Shown piece by piece: positions 23,270-34,721 of a stretch of DNA of 64,000 nt (position 1 is the stretch's first letter; every line of letters begins with the position of its first letter). The position numbers and the translations under genes are program-made. Source of the DNA: Diplosphaera chodatii (lineage: Eukaryota; Chlorophyta; Trebouxiophyceae; Prasiolales; Stichococcaceae). The stretch lies in contig JAALGY010000043.1 in the NCBI GenBank assembly GCA_032358165.1, positions 1,550,001 through 1,614,000 on the forward strand. Reading direction: 5' to 3'. The notes below the pieces were generated by a model. It did not search any database. It saw only the letters and a program-made list of their open reading frames with translations, and had not been told where the DNA came from.

Positions 23270-25015
23270 GCAGCAAGGGCAGCAGCAGCCAGCGGCCAGC
23301 CCTCAGCACTCATTGCTGGTGACAGACAAGCTGCTGGTTCAGCGGAGCGTACAGCAGGTGCCTCGGCCAATGAGCCTGCTGCAACCACTCCCGCACAGCA
23401 CGTACAGCCGCCCGCGTTTGCCGGAGAACCAGTGCGCGCGCACTTCCCAGCATGGCCCGATGGCATTGTCTCTCGGCACCCCGCCGGCATGTCTGCCACA
23501 AAGTGTATCAAGATCATTGAGGCATACCTGGAGCGCCACAACGGCTCCAGCCAGCTGCCGACGCCTCTCGTGGCTGCCATCAACAGGCTGCAAGACCTGG
23601 CAGATCGCCAGCGTGTGCTAGCGGCACTGCAGCAGTGGCTGCGCCGGCGGGGTGCAGCAGCTGGGCAGCCTGCTGAATCTGACCCTGCACTGAGCCACAA
23701 CACTGATGATGAAGGTGGGCATGTGCGCCGCCGGCAGCTGCATGTGCGTGTGCACCTACACGTCCCTTCACCAGGCCCATACGGAGAGGCATACCACAGC
23801 AACATGGTGCAATGTCTTGTTATGCAGGTCACCGATGATGCCACAGGCGAAGTCGCCAGCCTGCCGGTAGGGCCAGTCCAAAAGGCACAGATGCAAAGGT
23901 ATCTGAAGCACCATGCCAGCGGTCCTCAAGCCAAGAAGAAGGTGTCCGGGACGACGAAACTACTCGGCACAAAAATTTGCTTGACAAAGTTTTGCAATGC
24001 AGTCCATGCTGCAGGGGGTATTGCACAGGTGCACTACGATTTGCACAATGCTTTGCCCATCTCATCCCACACAATCAAGCTGCCTGGGTATGTTTGTGAT
24101 CCACTCTGTGACACAGTGCGGGAGGCACAAGCTGCTAACTACAGTCTGTTGCGCCTGCAGATGGTAGCTAGTGAGGAGAAATGCAAGGTGTAGCAACGAC
24201 ACTGGGCATTGCAGCCGACAAGCAGAAGGACCAGTGGAGGAAGCAGATGTCCAGCAGCTTCAAGGATCGGTTCCGGACCTGTGCAGCAGCGCAAACAGGT
24301 GTGCCTTTGTGGTGCGGTGTAGCTGACTGGACACCTGTTACATCAGCGCTGAGACCCATAGACACGCTCACATGTGCCCACATCACAGGTGCAGGCGGCT
24401 TGGCAAGCACAGGTGCAGCCGATGCCACCCACGGCGTGGTTGCTGATGATGATGCCGGCGCTTCAAATGCTGCTGCTGCGGACGCAGCCGGCGCGACAGA
24501 TGAGAGGGCAGACATCGGTGCTGTTGCAATGCCTGCTGCAGCTTTGGACAGCATGCCTCCGCACGTCAAGGCTGCTGTACAGCCTGCTACCTTCCTAGGT
24601 AACTGACCCACAACTGCAGCTGACTGCCATCTCGCATCAGGCCACATTATTCATGTTCATATGTCAGGGGATGTGGGAGCTGATATGCTCTCCTGGTTTC
24701 TGCCAATACAGCGCAAATGTGTGCTCCCGATGAACAGCTGCCAGCAAGCCCCCGCAGGACGGTGGCGGAGCCCGTGGGTACGTGTCACATGGTCCTTGGT
24801 GCATGCACTGTGTGACTCATGTTCCAAGCCATCCACGCTTGTAGTGTCAAACCCTGAGCATTGATGCAGGCGATGATCCTGTTGCGCACATCGTGGCAGC
24901 GGCCGTCGGCTCAGTTCATGCGGAAGCGGCCAAGCCACCAGCTGTTTTACCAGGAGGGGCCCAGCAACCGCAAGTGGTGCCGATGCCAGCTCACGCTGTT
25001 CATGGTGCGATATGA
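23270..25015 (+). CDS. Unidentified gene, several exons, possibly continuing the preceding one
   Basis: Coding-like blocks on the plus strand: about 23281-23713 (Ala-rich leader, then CIKIIEAYLERHNGSS and INRLQDLADRQRVLAALQQW), 23829-24028 (GEVASLPVGPVQKAQMQRYL then lysine-rich), about 24050-24189, 24213-24298 (DQWRKQMSSSFKDRF), 24389-24599 (Ala/Asp-rich) and 24868-25015, ending TGA. Boundaries follow GTRNGN donors and CAG acceptors but are approximate, and no initiator Met is evident upstream. Another coding-like stretch at 25340-25507 may be a later exon or another gene. No family recognised; a lineage-specific or transposon-derived protein is possible. Confidence 0.33.
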
Positions 25016-27384
25016 TGAAGGAGTGCGCTTGAAGACTGGGATCCCTTCAGGAACTGGTCACATTGGTGCGCATGGACCTTACTGTTCAGATGCAGGAACG
25101 TCAGACCTCCACGAAGGCATCCCTGTCGCTGTTACAGTGGCCGCCGCATCCGATACAGCGCCTTTGATGCAGCAAGTCACCTGGCGGTCTCCGCTGCTTG
25201 GTAGGGCCATGCAACAACAGGATATGTTCTTGCAAGGACCACAGCTGGTCATGAGAAAGCCGATGACAGCTCCGCCGTCGTGTTGCTACTCTGTGCTGAC
25301 CACTTATGACTGATCAAGCTGCTCTGCTGGTTTTTGCAGATGTTAACAGGTTCATAGCCACTCCGGATGAGGTTGCCGGTGCAGCGTCTGCCATGGCTAC
25401 GAGTGCTGAGACAGCGGCGGTCACTGCGTGGTGGCAGCAGCGTCACCGGAGCCAACATCTCAAGATGCTCAACAAACTCCGCAGCGGCGAACCAGAAAGA
25501 GCGAAGGTGTGCATGGCACCTCCTAACATGCGCAACTGTGTCAATGTGCAGCTCTGCAGCACAGCCTGGTATACTCGTTCGCAAGAGCATGTGTCGTTAA
25601 CTGCCATTGTGTGCGCCAGTGCAGATGGCCCAGCTCCGACCAGCACGCAAAGGGTGTCAACTCGCCCCCGCAGGGATGGACAGCTATCGGCAGCACTCTG
25701 CACCTTGCGGCCTGCGCGCAGCCGGAAGCCTAAACCCTGACCAGTCAGCTGTGTACATGCGCTTGCTGCTTGCTGGTCCTGATGATCAGCGTTGTTGGTG
25801 TTGCACATCTTACGGTCTTGACCGCACAAGTACTGTAATGATACGGTAGATGCACACGTGCAAAATGTTCTGCCTACGGTGCTCCGTACCGGCCGCCTGG
25901 ACAAAGCGCACACAGCAGTATGAACGATATGCATATGTCATGTCGCCTTGTTCAACAACGAAAGCCAACAGCAGAAGAGCTGATCTCGAAGAATGCTGAC
26001 TTGAAGGACTCGAGCATCGAGTTATGGCACCTCCACCTCCTTTGTCGCCATCGGCGCATCAGTGCGAGTCATAACACACTGCAGCGGATCCACACCTAGG
26101 CTGATAGGGTAGTGCAGTGGCATACATCTGGCTTGTCGGCTGGACATGTGGGCTACACATCATCTCGAGCGCACCTTCAGCAGCGTCAAGCATCGCGAGT
26201 GGCAATATCCATATTCAGACATGACCAGCTTAATTGATGGCAGACTAGGCTGCAACCACGACTGAGAGTTAGCATCATGCATGTCATACCTCCTACAGTA
26301 CTCCTGCTGGCATAGGGGGCAAAGATGTGATGTGTATATATGGAGTACCCGAACAACATCATGATGCTGATGATAGAAGCTTGGCTCACAATTGTTGCCA
26401 GTAGTACACCTACATCAGCACCGTATCGCAGCGTGCATACAATATCCCACATTGTGAGCTGCCCTGCAATGCAACATGAAGCAGCATGCATGACTGCTGA
26501 CGACCGAGAGTGCAAGTGCAGGGTCCTGACGATGGTATGATCAGACGTAGTAGCACCGCAATGCTGGTGCCAGTTGACATGATGATGCCTGCGCCGCCAT
26601 CCAATTGTGTCTCGGTTGACTCTGGCAAATAATGGTGCTGTGCTGTCCGCTGCACCGCCGCAATCCTCGCTTATCGAGGACAACTTCAGCCTGTCAGCCA
26701 GCACTGCTGTCCTCGTGTGAGTGCGTGTGTGCATCTGGTGATGGCGCCTTGCACCTCAAAGTGCCGCTGGACTTGATCTCGTCAGCTGCCGCCACTATCA
26801 GCTGCCAGCATGTGACCATATATTGTGAACTTGACACTATGAGCTGCATCTGCACCCATTGCTGTTGTTGTGTTAGATCGGCTGTGCCTCGCATATGACA
26901 TCGTGGTTGCGACACTGACACTATCATTGATAATGCCATACTGCCAAGCTGCAGTGAGACTGTTGGCACATACAGACTCCAGGAGGCCCAGCCACCGGCC
27001 TGATTGTGCAGAAACAGCATGCTACGCCATGGTCTACCCCTCAACATTGACAGCACGAGCCTCTGCAGTTTGTCCAACTTTGCGACCGGCATGTACTACT
27101 CTGCTGCAGGTGATGCTCTGCTGCCGAAAATCTAATATTTGGCGGAAATTTATAAAGTGAGACTATGAGTCTGTCCAAATGTCACGAAGTTTGCAGTCAT
27201 GCAGTGGTGCATCACTCGGGCATGCCATGCAATGCTCCTGAAGCTATTCGTGTATGTCTGATATCTGATATATGTTGATGATACGAGACGAAGCGAAGAC
27301 TCTGTCGTTTTCAGCATTTTCATGACAACTTCATTGCAGCCTTGCAACCTGCTGGTTCATTGTATATAGCATGCGCCGCAGGGA
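25016..27384. other. Gene-poor stretch, no convincing gene
   Basis: AT content rises here and frames are short. One block (about 25340-25507, plus) looks weakly coding. A minus-strand hydrophobic frame near 26330-26460 (GADVGVLLATIVSQASIIS) could be a membrane-protein exon but has no splice-consistent partners. Nothing else can be supported. Confidence 0.4.
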
Positions 27385-30300
27385 TCACAGGAATGTTGTT
27401 TGGTTCATGTATGCACACATCGTCTCCACCTTGCGGAGCACTGCATTGCGCTGCTCTGCGAGCGGCGAGTTGGTGACATCTGGAGAGTTGCCTGCAGCGC
27501 AGTCGAGCACAGAGTTGGGCAGTTGGCCACCAGCGCTGCATGCTACCCAAAGGATGTTTAGGTGCATGCGTGTACAGCGCACTTGTGCAGGGGTCAAAGC
27601 ATTACCTGTGAAGTAGGCCTCGGGGCAGATGACATGATTGCGCTAATGGCAGTCGTCAATGAGGAACTGCATGTTGGCATAGCGCTCGGGCTCCCGGTTG
27701 AGGAGGAAGGCATGGAGGTTGCACGCGTTGTCCACCTGGAAGCGCTGCGGCGGCGCTGGCAGATACGTGCGCAGCAAGTCTGCGACCGTCCGGGGCGACT
27801 CAGCATTGGGCATGATGCTGAACATCACGCACCGGCGGCAGCCCATGCACCAGAACAACATGATGCCTGGGACGAGCTTTCGGTTGCTGCGCTGATGCTT
27901 GTTGCACCGGTCGGTATGGCGCCTGCCGTTGCTGCTGCCGCCACTGACGTCCTGTGCGTAGCGGCCCAAGCGGTGGAAGACGTGCGTGCCTCCAAGGTTT
28001 GATGGCTGCCATGCCGGTGTTGATGGTGAAAGGCCTGTCCACACCCCTGTCCGCAGCATTGCCTCCTCGCGTGACTTCCAGTTGCTGGGCTCCGGAATGG
28101 TGCCAGCTGCCATCGCCGCCGCTGCAGCGGTGCGCGCCTCCAGCTCAGCCTCGCTGGACACGTTGGCGCCGCTTGCGCATGGCGCACGCTTTGGCACATG
28201 GCAGGTTCGGGAAGACCTGCAGGCAAGCACAGCAGGAGCAGAGGTCAATGCCGTCAAGGCTGTTGAGATGCAAGGTGATTGGTCAATGTACATGCAGGCA
28301 GGCTGTCACCCCATGCGCTGTGGGATGAGCCCCATACCTCGAGCAGCTGCGCAACGAGGCAGCAGATATCGTCAGGCACAGCTGCGAGGGGCAGGTGGGG
28401 CCGCACAAAGGCATGCACCAGCGGGCTGCGTTGCTGCAGCAGCTGCTGGGATGCCAAAGTGAGCTGCTTTGTATCCACCACGTCCCAGGCTGCCGCGTGC
28501 GCAGCCGTCGGCAGCACAGCGTCAGCTGAGGCTGGGCAGGCTAGGCATTTCAGCAGCTGGCGGTGCGCCTCTGCTGCAAGCAAGTGATCCATGTCCGTGC
28601 TTGTGCTGTACAAGAAGGGAAGCAAGCTGTGCGCTGGGCTGCAGAAGTCCTCAAAGCACTGCTGCAGCTCCTGCAGCTCTGCTTCTGTGAGGCCGCTGTC
28701 AGCGCTGCTGCAGCTGCTGAATCTGCGCAGCAGCTCCCAGGCTCTGGGGCTTCTGATGGACAGCTTGTCGGCGAAGGCAGACCCGTACTGCAGGGGCGCG
28801 GAGTCCAGCGCTGCGCAGTGCAACGAGCAACAGGTCGAAGATGGGGCCAGGCTATGCAGTCTCATCAGTTGCAAAGGCACGAAGGCTCTGCAGCCGCGTG
28901 CGCGCTCACTGAACAACCAGTAGTCAATGCCTGCACCTGCATAGGGCACTGTGATGCAGCACTTTCCAGATGGTGGCCCAGCGCAATGCCGTCCGCCGTC
29001 AGAAATTGGCAAGGATCAGGGCAGATGCAGCTGAACTCCGCTACATAATCCAGCTGCTGCAGCTCCCAGAGGGTGGCATACTCGAACGGCATGCGGTGCC
29101 GCTCCTGCAGCACCCTTTGCTCCGCATCCTTCAGCCTGCTTGCACATCCCGCTCTGTGAACGGCTGATCACACATCGTAATATCCCCACTGCAATGACTG
29201 TGCTGCAGCGGCTTCTACACTGAAGCAGTTGTGTCATCTGCAAACACGTCATAACATGCACGTTCAGGCCTGATCAGGACGCACATGAGCGTGTTGCCAG
29301 TGCAGGCTTTCCACCAGCCTGTCCAAGTGCTGGGGTGGTCCTTGAGCTGCCGCGTGTACTGATAGAGCAGCTCGTGCCCAAATGCGAGCCCATGCAAATA
29401 GCGCAGCAACCCATACTCGCGGCCGTCTGCTATAGCCGCTCCTTGCACTCAGGCGTCTGGCAGCTGTGCGCTGGGAATGTAGTCCATGCATCTGCTGCCG
29501 GCAGGAGCACGCGGCATTGCTCTGGCTTGCCATCTGGTGCTGCAGCCCAGTTGACTATGCCGCACTGACCACACTGCTCCGTTGCTAGCGCTTGTGCTGA
29601 AGGCGGCCATGACACGGAAATGGACATCTTGCCGCTGCTGTGATCTGCAAATGCAGCATGACAGCCGCCACTGAGAACTGTGTATGGCCCACCATTGGTG
29701 GTGGTGCATGTCAATCCGCAAGCTATGGAGCGGCAGCCATCATGATATAGTGTACGGACCTGGAAAGATGTCCAGGAGCGCAGGGCTGCTCGGCTGCTCG
29801 GAAAACGTCCTCGGGTGGCGCAGGTCCTCGGGCAGCGGCAGCCGTGACATGCATGTTCAGCGGCGGCGGCCGGCATCAATGTCAAGCACCCTGTTGAGAT
29901 GCTGCTCATACGCTGCCGGCTGCATCATGACTTTCGCTGCCGCTGCTGCTGCAGCCTCTCTGTCAGCTGACGGCAGGCAGCCGATGTGACAGCAGGTGCG
30001 CTGCTGCGAGCCGCATGTGGCGCAATACAGCCCGCTGCTGATCGCGTCCCAGCTGCGGAAGCGGGGGCCAGCACGTGCAGCCATACATGACAAGCTGCCG
30101 TTCCGCAGGTCTGGCAAGCTGACGCACAGGCGGCCGTCGCCGTGCTGCACAGCTGTCGCCTCCTGCATCTGTCTGCGCAGCTGTGCTGTGTCGCCCAGGC
30201 GCTGCAGCAAGGCTTGGCCCAGTAGGCACATGTGGCCCGTCGCCCAGGTATGCATTCTTGCAGCGGTGCTGCCTGTGCTGACCCTCCAGCTCGCGGTCCA

Positions 30301-30518
30301 GGCCGCACTCTTGTCCGCAAGGACAGTCCTTGTACCAGCCGACGCAGACGGTTATTTTCGGAGAAGCGGAAAAAGCGGAACCCCAGAAAGCCGTAGTGCC
30401 ATTTGCGTGCACGCTCTGGCTTGTATGGGATCAGGTGCGTTGCCTCTGCTGCGCTGTCTCCGTGGACGTCCACCCAGATGAAGGGGGACTTGCTGTGGTT
30501 GCTGAAGTCCCAGTTCAT
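27385..30518 (-). pseudogene. Decayed KDZ-type (Kyakuja-Dileera-Zisupton) transposase
   Basis: Read on the minus strand. Near the 3' end are FWCMGCRRCVMFSIM, VDNACNLHAFLLNREP and FLIDDCH, then RNHVICPEAYFTG and finally NSPLAEQRNAVLRKVE with AYMNQTTF. These correspond in order to the DxACxL...REP, the D-x-F-H-W-x-N-H-like block and the AEQ.N..L.K....YMNQ block of KDZ transposases, including acidic residues thought to be catalytic. Upstream lie Cys clusters (CPCGQECG, LYCATCGSQQRTCCHIGC, CGQCG) like the CxC modules linked to this superfamily. Inactivation is visible: an in-frame TAG (27645-27643) sits where the family usually has Trp after the His, and coding potential jumps frame near 29447 and in 30.2-30.4 kb without splice sites. 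The upstream limit is set at ATG 30518 and is approximate. Terminal repeats were not found. Confidence 0.65.
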
Positions 30519-32011
30519 GAAGGTTGGTGCAGGGGCGTCGTCAGCCACCACAGAGCTCGGAATGCTGACATGTGTAGCTGCCCTTCCCGGCGAGTGGCTG
30601 CCAGGCTCTGGTGCTGCATTCTGCTGCTGTGATGCACTGGCCGGTCCGAAGGCTGATCGGCTGGCTGCTGTGCACGCTGTGGTGCTGGCTGATCATGATG
30701 GCGATTCGGCTGCGGCTGCGCTGACTTGTGGTCGCCTTGCTCGTATTGCCCAGTACAGAGTCGGCGGGTCTTGACGACCACTCGAGCACGTTTGAACACC
30801 CTTCTGCCAGCCTGTGTAGCGCCAACGATGCGGCTTTTAGGTGTCTATGTGCAGCATGCCTGGAACACGATATGCCAAATGCTCACTCGATCGTGCCCAT
30901 GCATGTCTCAGATCATTCAAAATTTCTCACCATGAGTGCCGAGAGCAAGCATACGCTGCTGCGGCCGCCAGATTGCAGCCATTTACGCCCCGCGGGTCCT
31001 CACCGAAGCATGTCGCTCACTTCGACGGCGCGACGGTCTGGCACGCCTTTGAGCTGCGACAGACAGATCCTGTGTATACAACGCAGGCTTTGCAATGCGC
31101 TCTAGACGTGCGGGTGGCTGCATCGCAGGTTTCGGGCAGGTAATTCTGCTAAGCAAGGTGCAAAGCTTCATTGAAATTCTGCCTCTACTGCCTGTCGTCC
31201 CTACTGTAAGTCTGCCTGTATGTTGGTACCTGTGTAGACCACTCCTTAACTGCACTTGTATGTAGCAGTACCTCAAGATGTGCATCACAGCACAGTGCGG
31301 TGCGCAATGCAACAGGTCCTGCACCAGCATGAGGCACCCTCGTCCAATTGGACAGTAGCTTGGGGCGGCGCAATGACACCACACAGCAGGTCGTTATTCA
31401 CCTGAGATCGGTTGGTGAGCCGGTCCCACCAGTTTGAGGTACTTCCGCAGCCGGCAAACATCAGTAGTCCTTTAACTCGGCATGGCATATGCTTGGTGTC
31501 GTGCATGCGCGGCAGCAAGCGCTCGCATGATACCAATGCTGATACGGATATTGTACAGAAGGTGCAAAATTCGTTCGGCAAACGTGCTCACCAGGCTGCT
31601 GCTGGCTATCGCCAGGTGATCTGTTAGCTGCACATGTAGATATGTCATTGCTTGCGTCGCTGAGAAACCCAGCAGCAGCGCCTTGATCTTGACATCCATC
31701 ATATGTTTTGGGGAATCGGCGTCCTGCACATTTCATTGCAATTCGCAAGTAAGATGGTGGTGATGCCGCTCAACAGTCAACAGGCCACTGGATTGTCTGC
31801 TGGCGAGCCTGTTTGCTTGCTCGCTCATGGACACGTGCCAAAGGCATTCGCTATGCTTTGCACGCATTGCATGTGTCCATGACACACGGGAGTCCGCAGC
31901 ATATGTGTGGCGTGTCCGCAGTTTGTCAGCCAGCGCAGAGCTTCCACTGTGATGGTGCTGTGATTCTCGGGGTGTGTTGGATGCGAAAGCTGGTTGCGCG
32001 GGTACGTCAAC
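30519..32011. other. Region without a supported gene
   Basis: Contains several short frames on both strands, none with family motifs or splice-linked partners. It probably includes flanking or terminal parts of the KDZ element and the 3' side of the F-box-like exon. A minus-strand Gln/Ser/Arg-rich frame (30515-30799) could be the extreme N-terminus of the transposase. Confidence 0.35.
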
Positions 32012-32129
32012 TTGTCCACATGTCCGGGCGTCGCAGCAGCTGATCCCATGACTTGCAGACCTCAGCCGCCTTGAGCCTGCGGGCCACCACAGAGACGATG
32101 CAGCAGATGTTGTACGGCAGCAGCCTGGG
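32012..32129 (-). CDS. F-box-like exon (partial gene)
   Basis: After a CTGCAG acceptor the minus strand reads PRLLPYNICCIVSVVARRL and then KAAEVCKSWDQLLRRPDMW. This matches the general F-box pattern (LP, then VCKSW, then P.LW). F-box proteins recruit substrates to SCF ubiquitin ligases. No substrate-binding repeats were identified and the flanking exons are unknown. It could belong with the kinase exons immediately upstream on the same strand, although F-box/kinase fusions are unusual. Confidence 0.35.
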
Positions 32130-32479
32130 CTGCAGAACCGGATGAGGGTCAGTGAAGCAAGGGGAATCCCATAGCACACTCAGCAGCTAGGCCTGTGGGT
32201 GGCAGAGTACAATGTCATGCTACGAGACCAGTGTAAAGTTCAGGTGCAGAGTAGTTGGAAGCGTCCATTAAGAGATGGCATCGCTATGCAATCGATTACT
32301 GACATGGGCCGCTTCTGCCTCACGGCAGCTCGAGCCATGCACCGTGGTAGATTCAATTACGTGCGGAAGCATGAACTGCGGACCGATCATGAAAGTTTGG
32401 TGTTGGTGTGGCTGGGGACATCATCGCTGGGCAACACTTTGCACCTAACAGCGCCTCTTCAGCTGGCAGCGGCTGCAGC

Positions 32480-34068
32480 CTCCTTGCCAAACACATCGCG
32501 GGAGGTGTAGCTCTGGTCCCGCAACACTTTCACGGCACGGTAGTGACACTTTTCAGCATTGCTGTATACACCAGCGTGGATGTAATGCTTGTCAGCAGAG
32601 GCGCAGCGTGGTTCAGCACTTCCCAATACAAACCGCATCAGATTGTGTGACCTGAGACGAGCAGCTTTTCGTACACCTGCACGACGTCTCAGCATGCCGG
32701 TGGTTTATGAACGGACAGGATTGGTGATGACATTTATCAGGGACTCGCGACACCTCCGTTGTCCGGCCGTGAATGACCATTAACCTTGGCACGATATACT
32801 GCTACAGATGGAGGCAGGACTCTGTGCACTGCCATGTGTGAGCGCATGAATTAAAGGCAAGCCGGTTTTGGGTGCAGCTGACATCACCAGTGCTGCTACC
32901 ATGCACAGTCAGCAGCATGCTCAACGCTGTACGTCGACCACGAGGCGGAGGCAGGCTAAAGACATCTCCGTTGCTGCTACTTTTGTGTTGTTGCGCATGG
33001 TGATACCTGGCTTTATGCCCAAACCTGCGCCTGCATGAACTTGCCTCGCCAAAAGCGCCGCTGCCCAGCTTCCACACGCAACCATCGTCATGATATGCCA
33101 CCCTGATGTCATAGGTGTCAATGCGCCATCTCGCTCCATGGCACACCGGGTAGCATCAGGTTTGTGCAGTCTGTGTCCTGGCTTGTCAAAGACCCTGACA
33201 TGGAAGACACGTGTAGATTGGCACTTGTGCAAGCTCGTTCACACTACCATGATGCTCGCAATGCATAACAGAGGACGACGACACCTTGTCATGACTCTAC
33301 CTGGCTACGGGAAAAGCTATATTTGCAGCGTACCTGACTGTAACATGATGAGCAGTCTGCCGCTGTTGCTGACATGCGTCTCAGAATCCCTTGACATGCC
33401 TCGTGCAGCGTTGCACCAATCACCTGCAGCCGTGACTGTAAAGTGGCAGTCATGTGCGCAGGCGACTTCTGCTTGGTGGTGGCGAAGACGCGCTGATCCA
33501 GGCAAAACCAGGAGGCTGCAGAGGCAGTTCTGCGCTTGACTAAATCACCTGTGTCGTGTAAGGCCGTCGCATGGATCTCCTCATCAGACGGCATGCTGTT
33601 GAGGCTGCTGCGCCGCTGGCTCCAGAAGCTGCCGTTGCCCTCAGCCGCAAATGCGGACAGCACTGCAATGCAGAGATGTCACAGTGGTAACAGCGCACAA
33701 TGAATTGAAATCGAGCCCGAGCATGGCGCCTGACATCAGCAGCATCACTTGAGTAGGGGCCGTTCAATATTCAATTTCAATATTCAATATTCAATATTGG
33801 CATCAAGTAGAGCTGCGAGGTGGGCTGCACCCTTGCTGTGCATTACAGCAGCCGGGATTGGCGATGTGCAATGTCCTTTGGGCAGCTCCGGATGATTGTG
33901 CTTAGCGGCCCTTCGCCGAGTGTGAACCCACATGCCAGTCGCCAGCAGGGCAACAGTAGCAAGCACACTTATTGCAATGGCGGCAAGCGTCCCACCAACA
34001 ATGGCGCTACCATTGCCACTGTTGGGGGCCTCTCCTGCCGCAACGACGGCAAAGTGTTGTGGCGCTAC
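32480..34068 (-). CDS. Receptor-like protein kinase, transmembrane to N-lobe exons
   Basis: Minus-strand exons with matching phases: 34068-33831, 33662-33549 and 33133-33045, then a probable exon from 32587. The first has a single transmembrane helix (GTLAAIAISVLATVALLATG) followed by a basic stop-transfer (HTRRR). The second is juxtamembrane. The third ends WKLGSGAFGE, the kinase glycine-rich loop. The fourth carries CHYRAVKVLRD with the ATP-anchoring lysine, then KEAAAA, consistent with the helix-C glutamate region. The intron after 33045 appears to start GC (GAG|GCAAGT). The remainder of the catalytic domain (HRD, DFG) was not found downstream, so the gene is either unresolved or truncated. 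The start of the extracellular part is also unresolved. Confidence 0.5.
33762..33800. repeat. TTCAATATT short tandem repeat
   Basis: Four to five imperfect copies of a 9-10 bp AT-rich unit (TTCAATATT) inside an intron (33830-33663) of the kinase gene. Much more AT-rich than its surroundings. Confidence 0.8.
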
Positions 34069-34246
34069 CTGCAGTGCGCCGTGGCATCACCATACTTCCT
34101 GTGCAGTGGCATATGCGCTTTGTCTCAAAGACACCCGACAATAGCATACCCACACCCGATGTATTTGTCGCTGTTGAAAATGCTGCCGCATCGCTCAAGA
34201 GAGCAGTTGCTGCTTTAAGGGTGCCAGACTTGCAACTGCCACACCC

Positions 34247-34351
34247 CTAGTTTGCAGTGGCAGCGAGAAATGCGGTGTTGTCCGTGAGGTGCAGCCCAGT
34301 ACTGACGTAGACAATGTCGTTGTCCCCGTACAACCCGCCACCAACATTAGC
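34247..34351 (-). CDS. Possible ectodomain exon (beta-helix-like repeat)
   Basis: After a CACAG acceptor the minus strand reads ANVGGGLYGDNDIVYVS and then LHLTDNTAFLAA, ending in TAG. The GG-x-(L/I)-Y...TDNTA pattern is typical of parallel beta-helix repeats found in extracellular domains of algal membrane proteins. It lies just upstream of the kinase transmembrane exon and may be part of that receptor. The in-frame stop and lack of a clear donor make this tentative. Confidence 0.3.
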   Translation of the reverse strand, partial: ANVGGGLYGDNDIVYVSTGLHLTDNTAFLAATAN

Positions 34352-34721
34352 CTGTGCTGGTACCAGGACGGATCAGCTGATCTCTGCCAGCGTGAGCGAT
34401 GCCCCATGTACTGTGCAAATAGCATGTCCATGTACTCCTGCATGAGCAATGTGTAACAGTTGCATGCTCTACAAAGTTGGACGACTGCAGGCAGTGCAGG
34501 CCATGTCCCTGAAGCATGCCGATTGCGCAACAGGTGGTGCTGGATGCAATTTGCGGTGCAACTTCCGCTACAGATTTGCTGGCTCAAAGCATGCTCTGGC
34601 CAGCGTGGCAGGCTGCCGCATCCACACTGCAGCACTGCGCCGGGGTGAGGTCATCAGGCGCTGCTTGCAAAACCCTACTGCAGGGTGTGTGCGATGGTTC
34701 AGCTGCCTCGAGCCACATCAG

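Noticed and set aside
23059..23844. 261-codon minus-strand frame
   Set aside because: Antisense to well-balanced plus-strand frames; Ser/Arg/Cys-rich composition typical of a shadow of GC-rich coding sequence.
28254..29012. 252-codon frame considered as a standalone gene
   Set aside because: Same strand and spacing as the KDZ transposase blocks on both sides; more likely the middle of that element.
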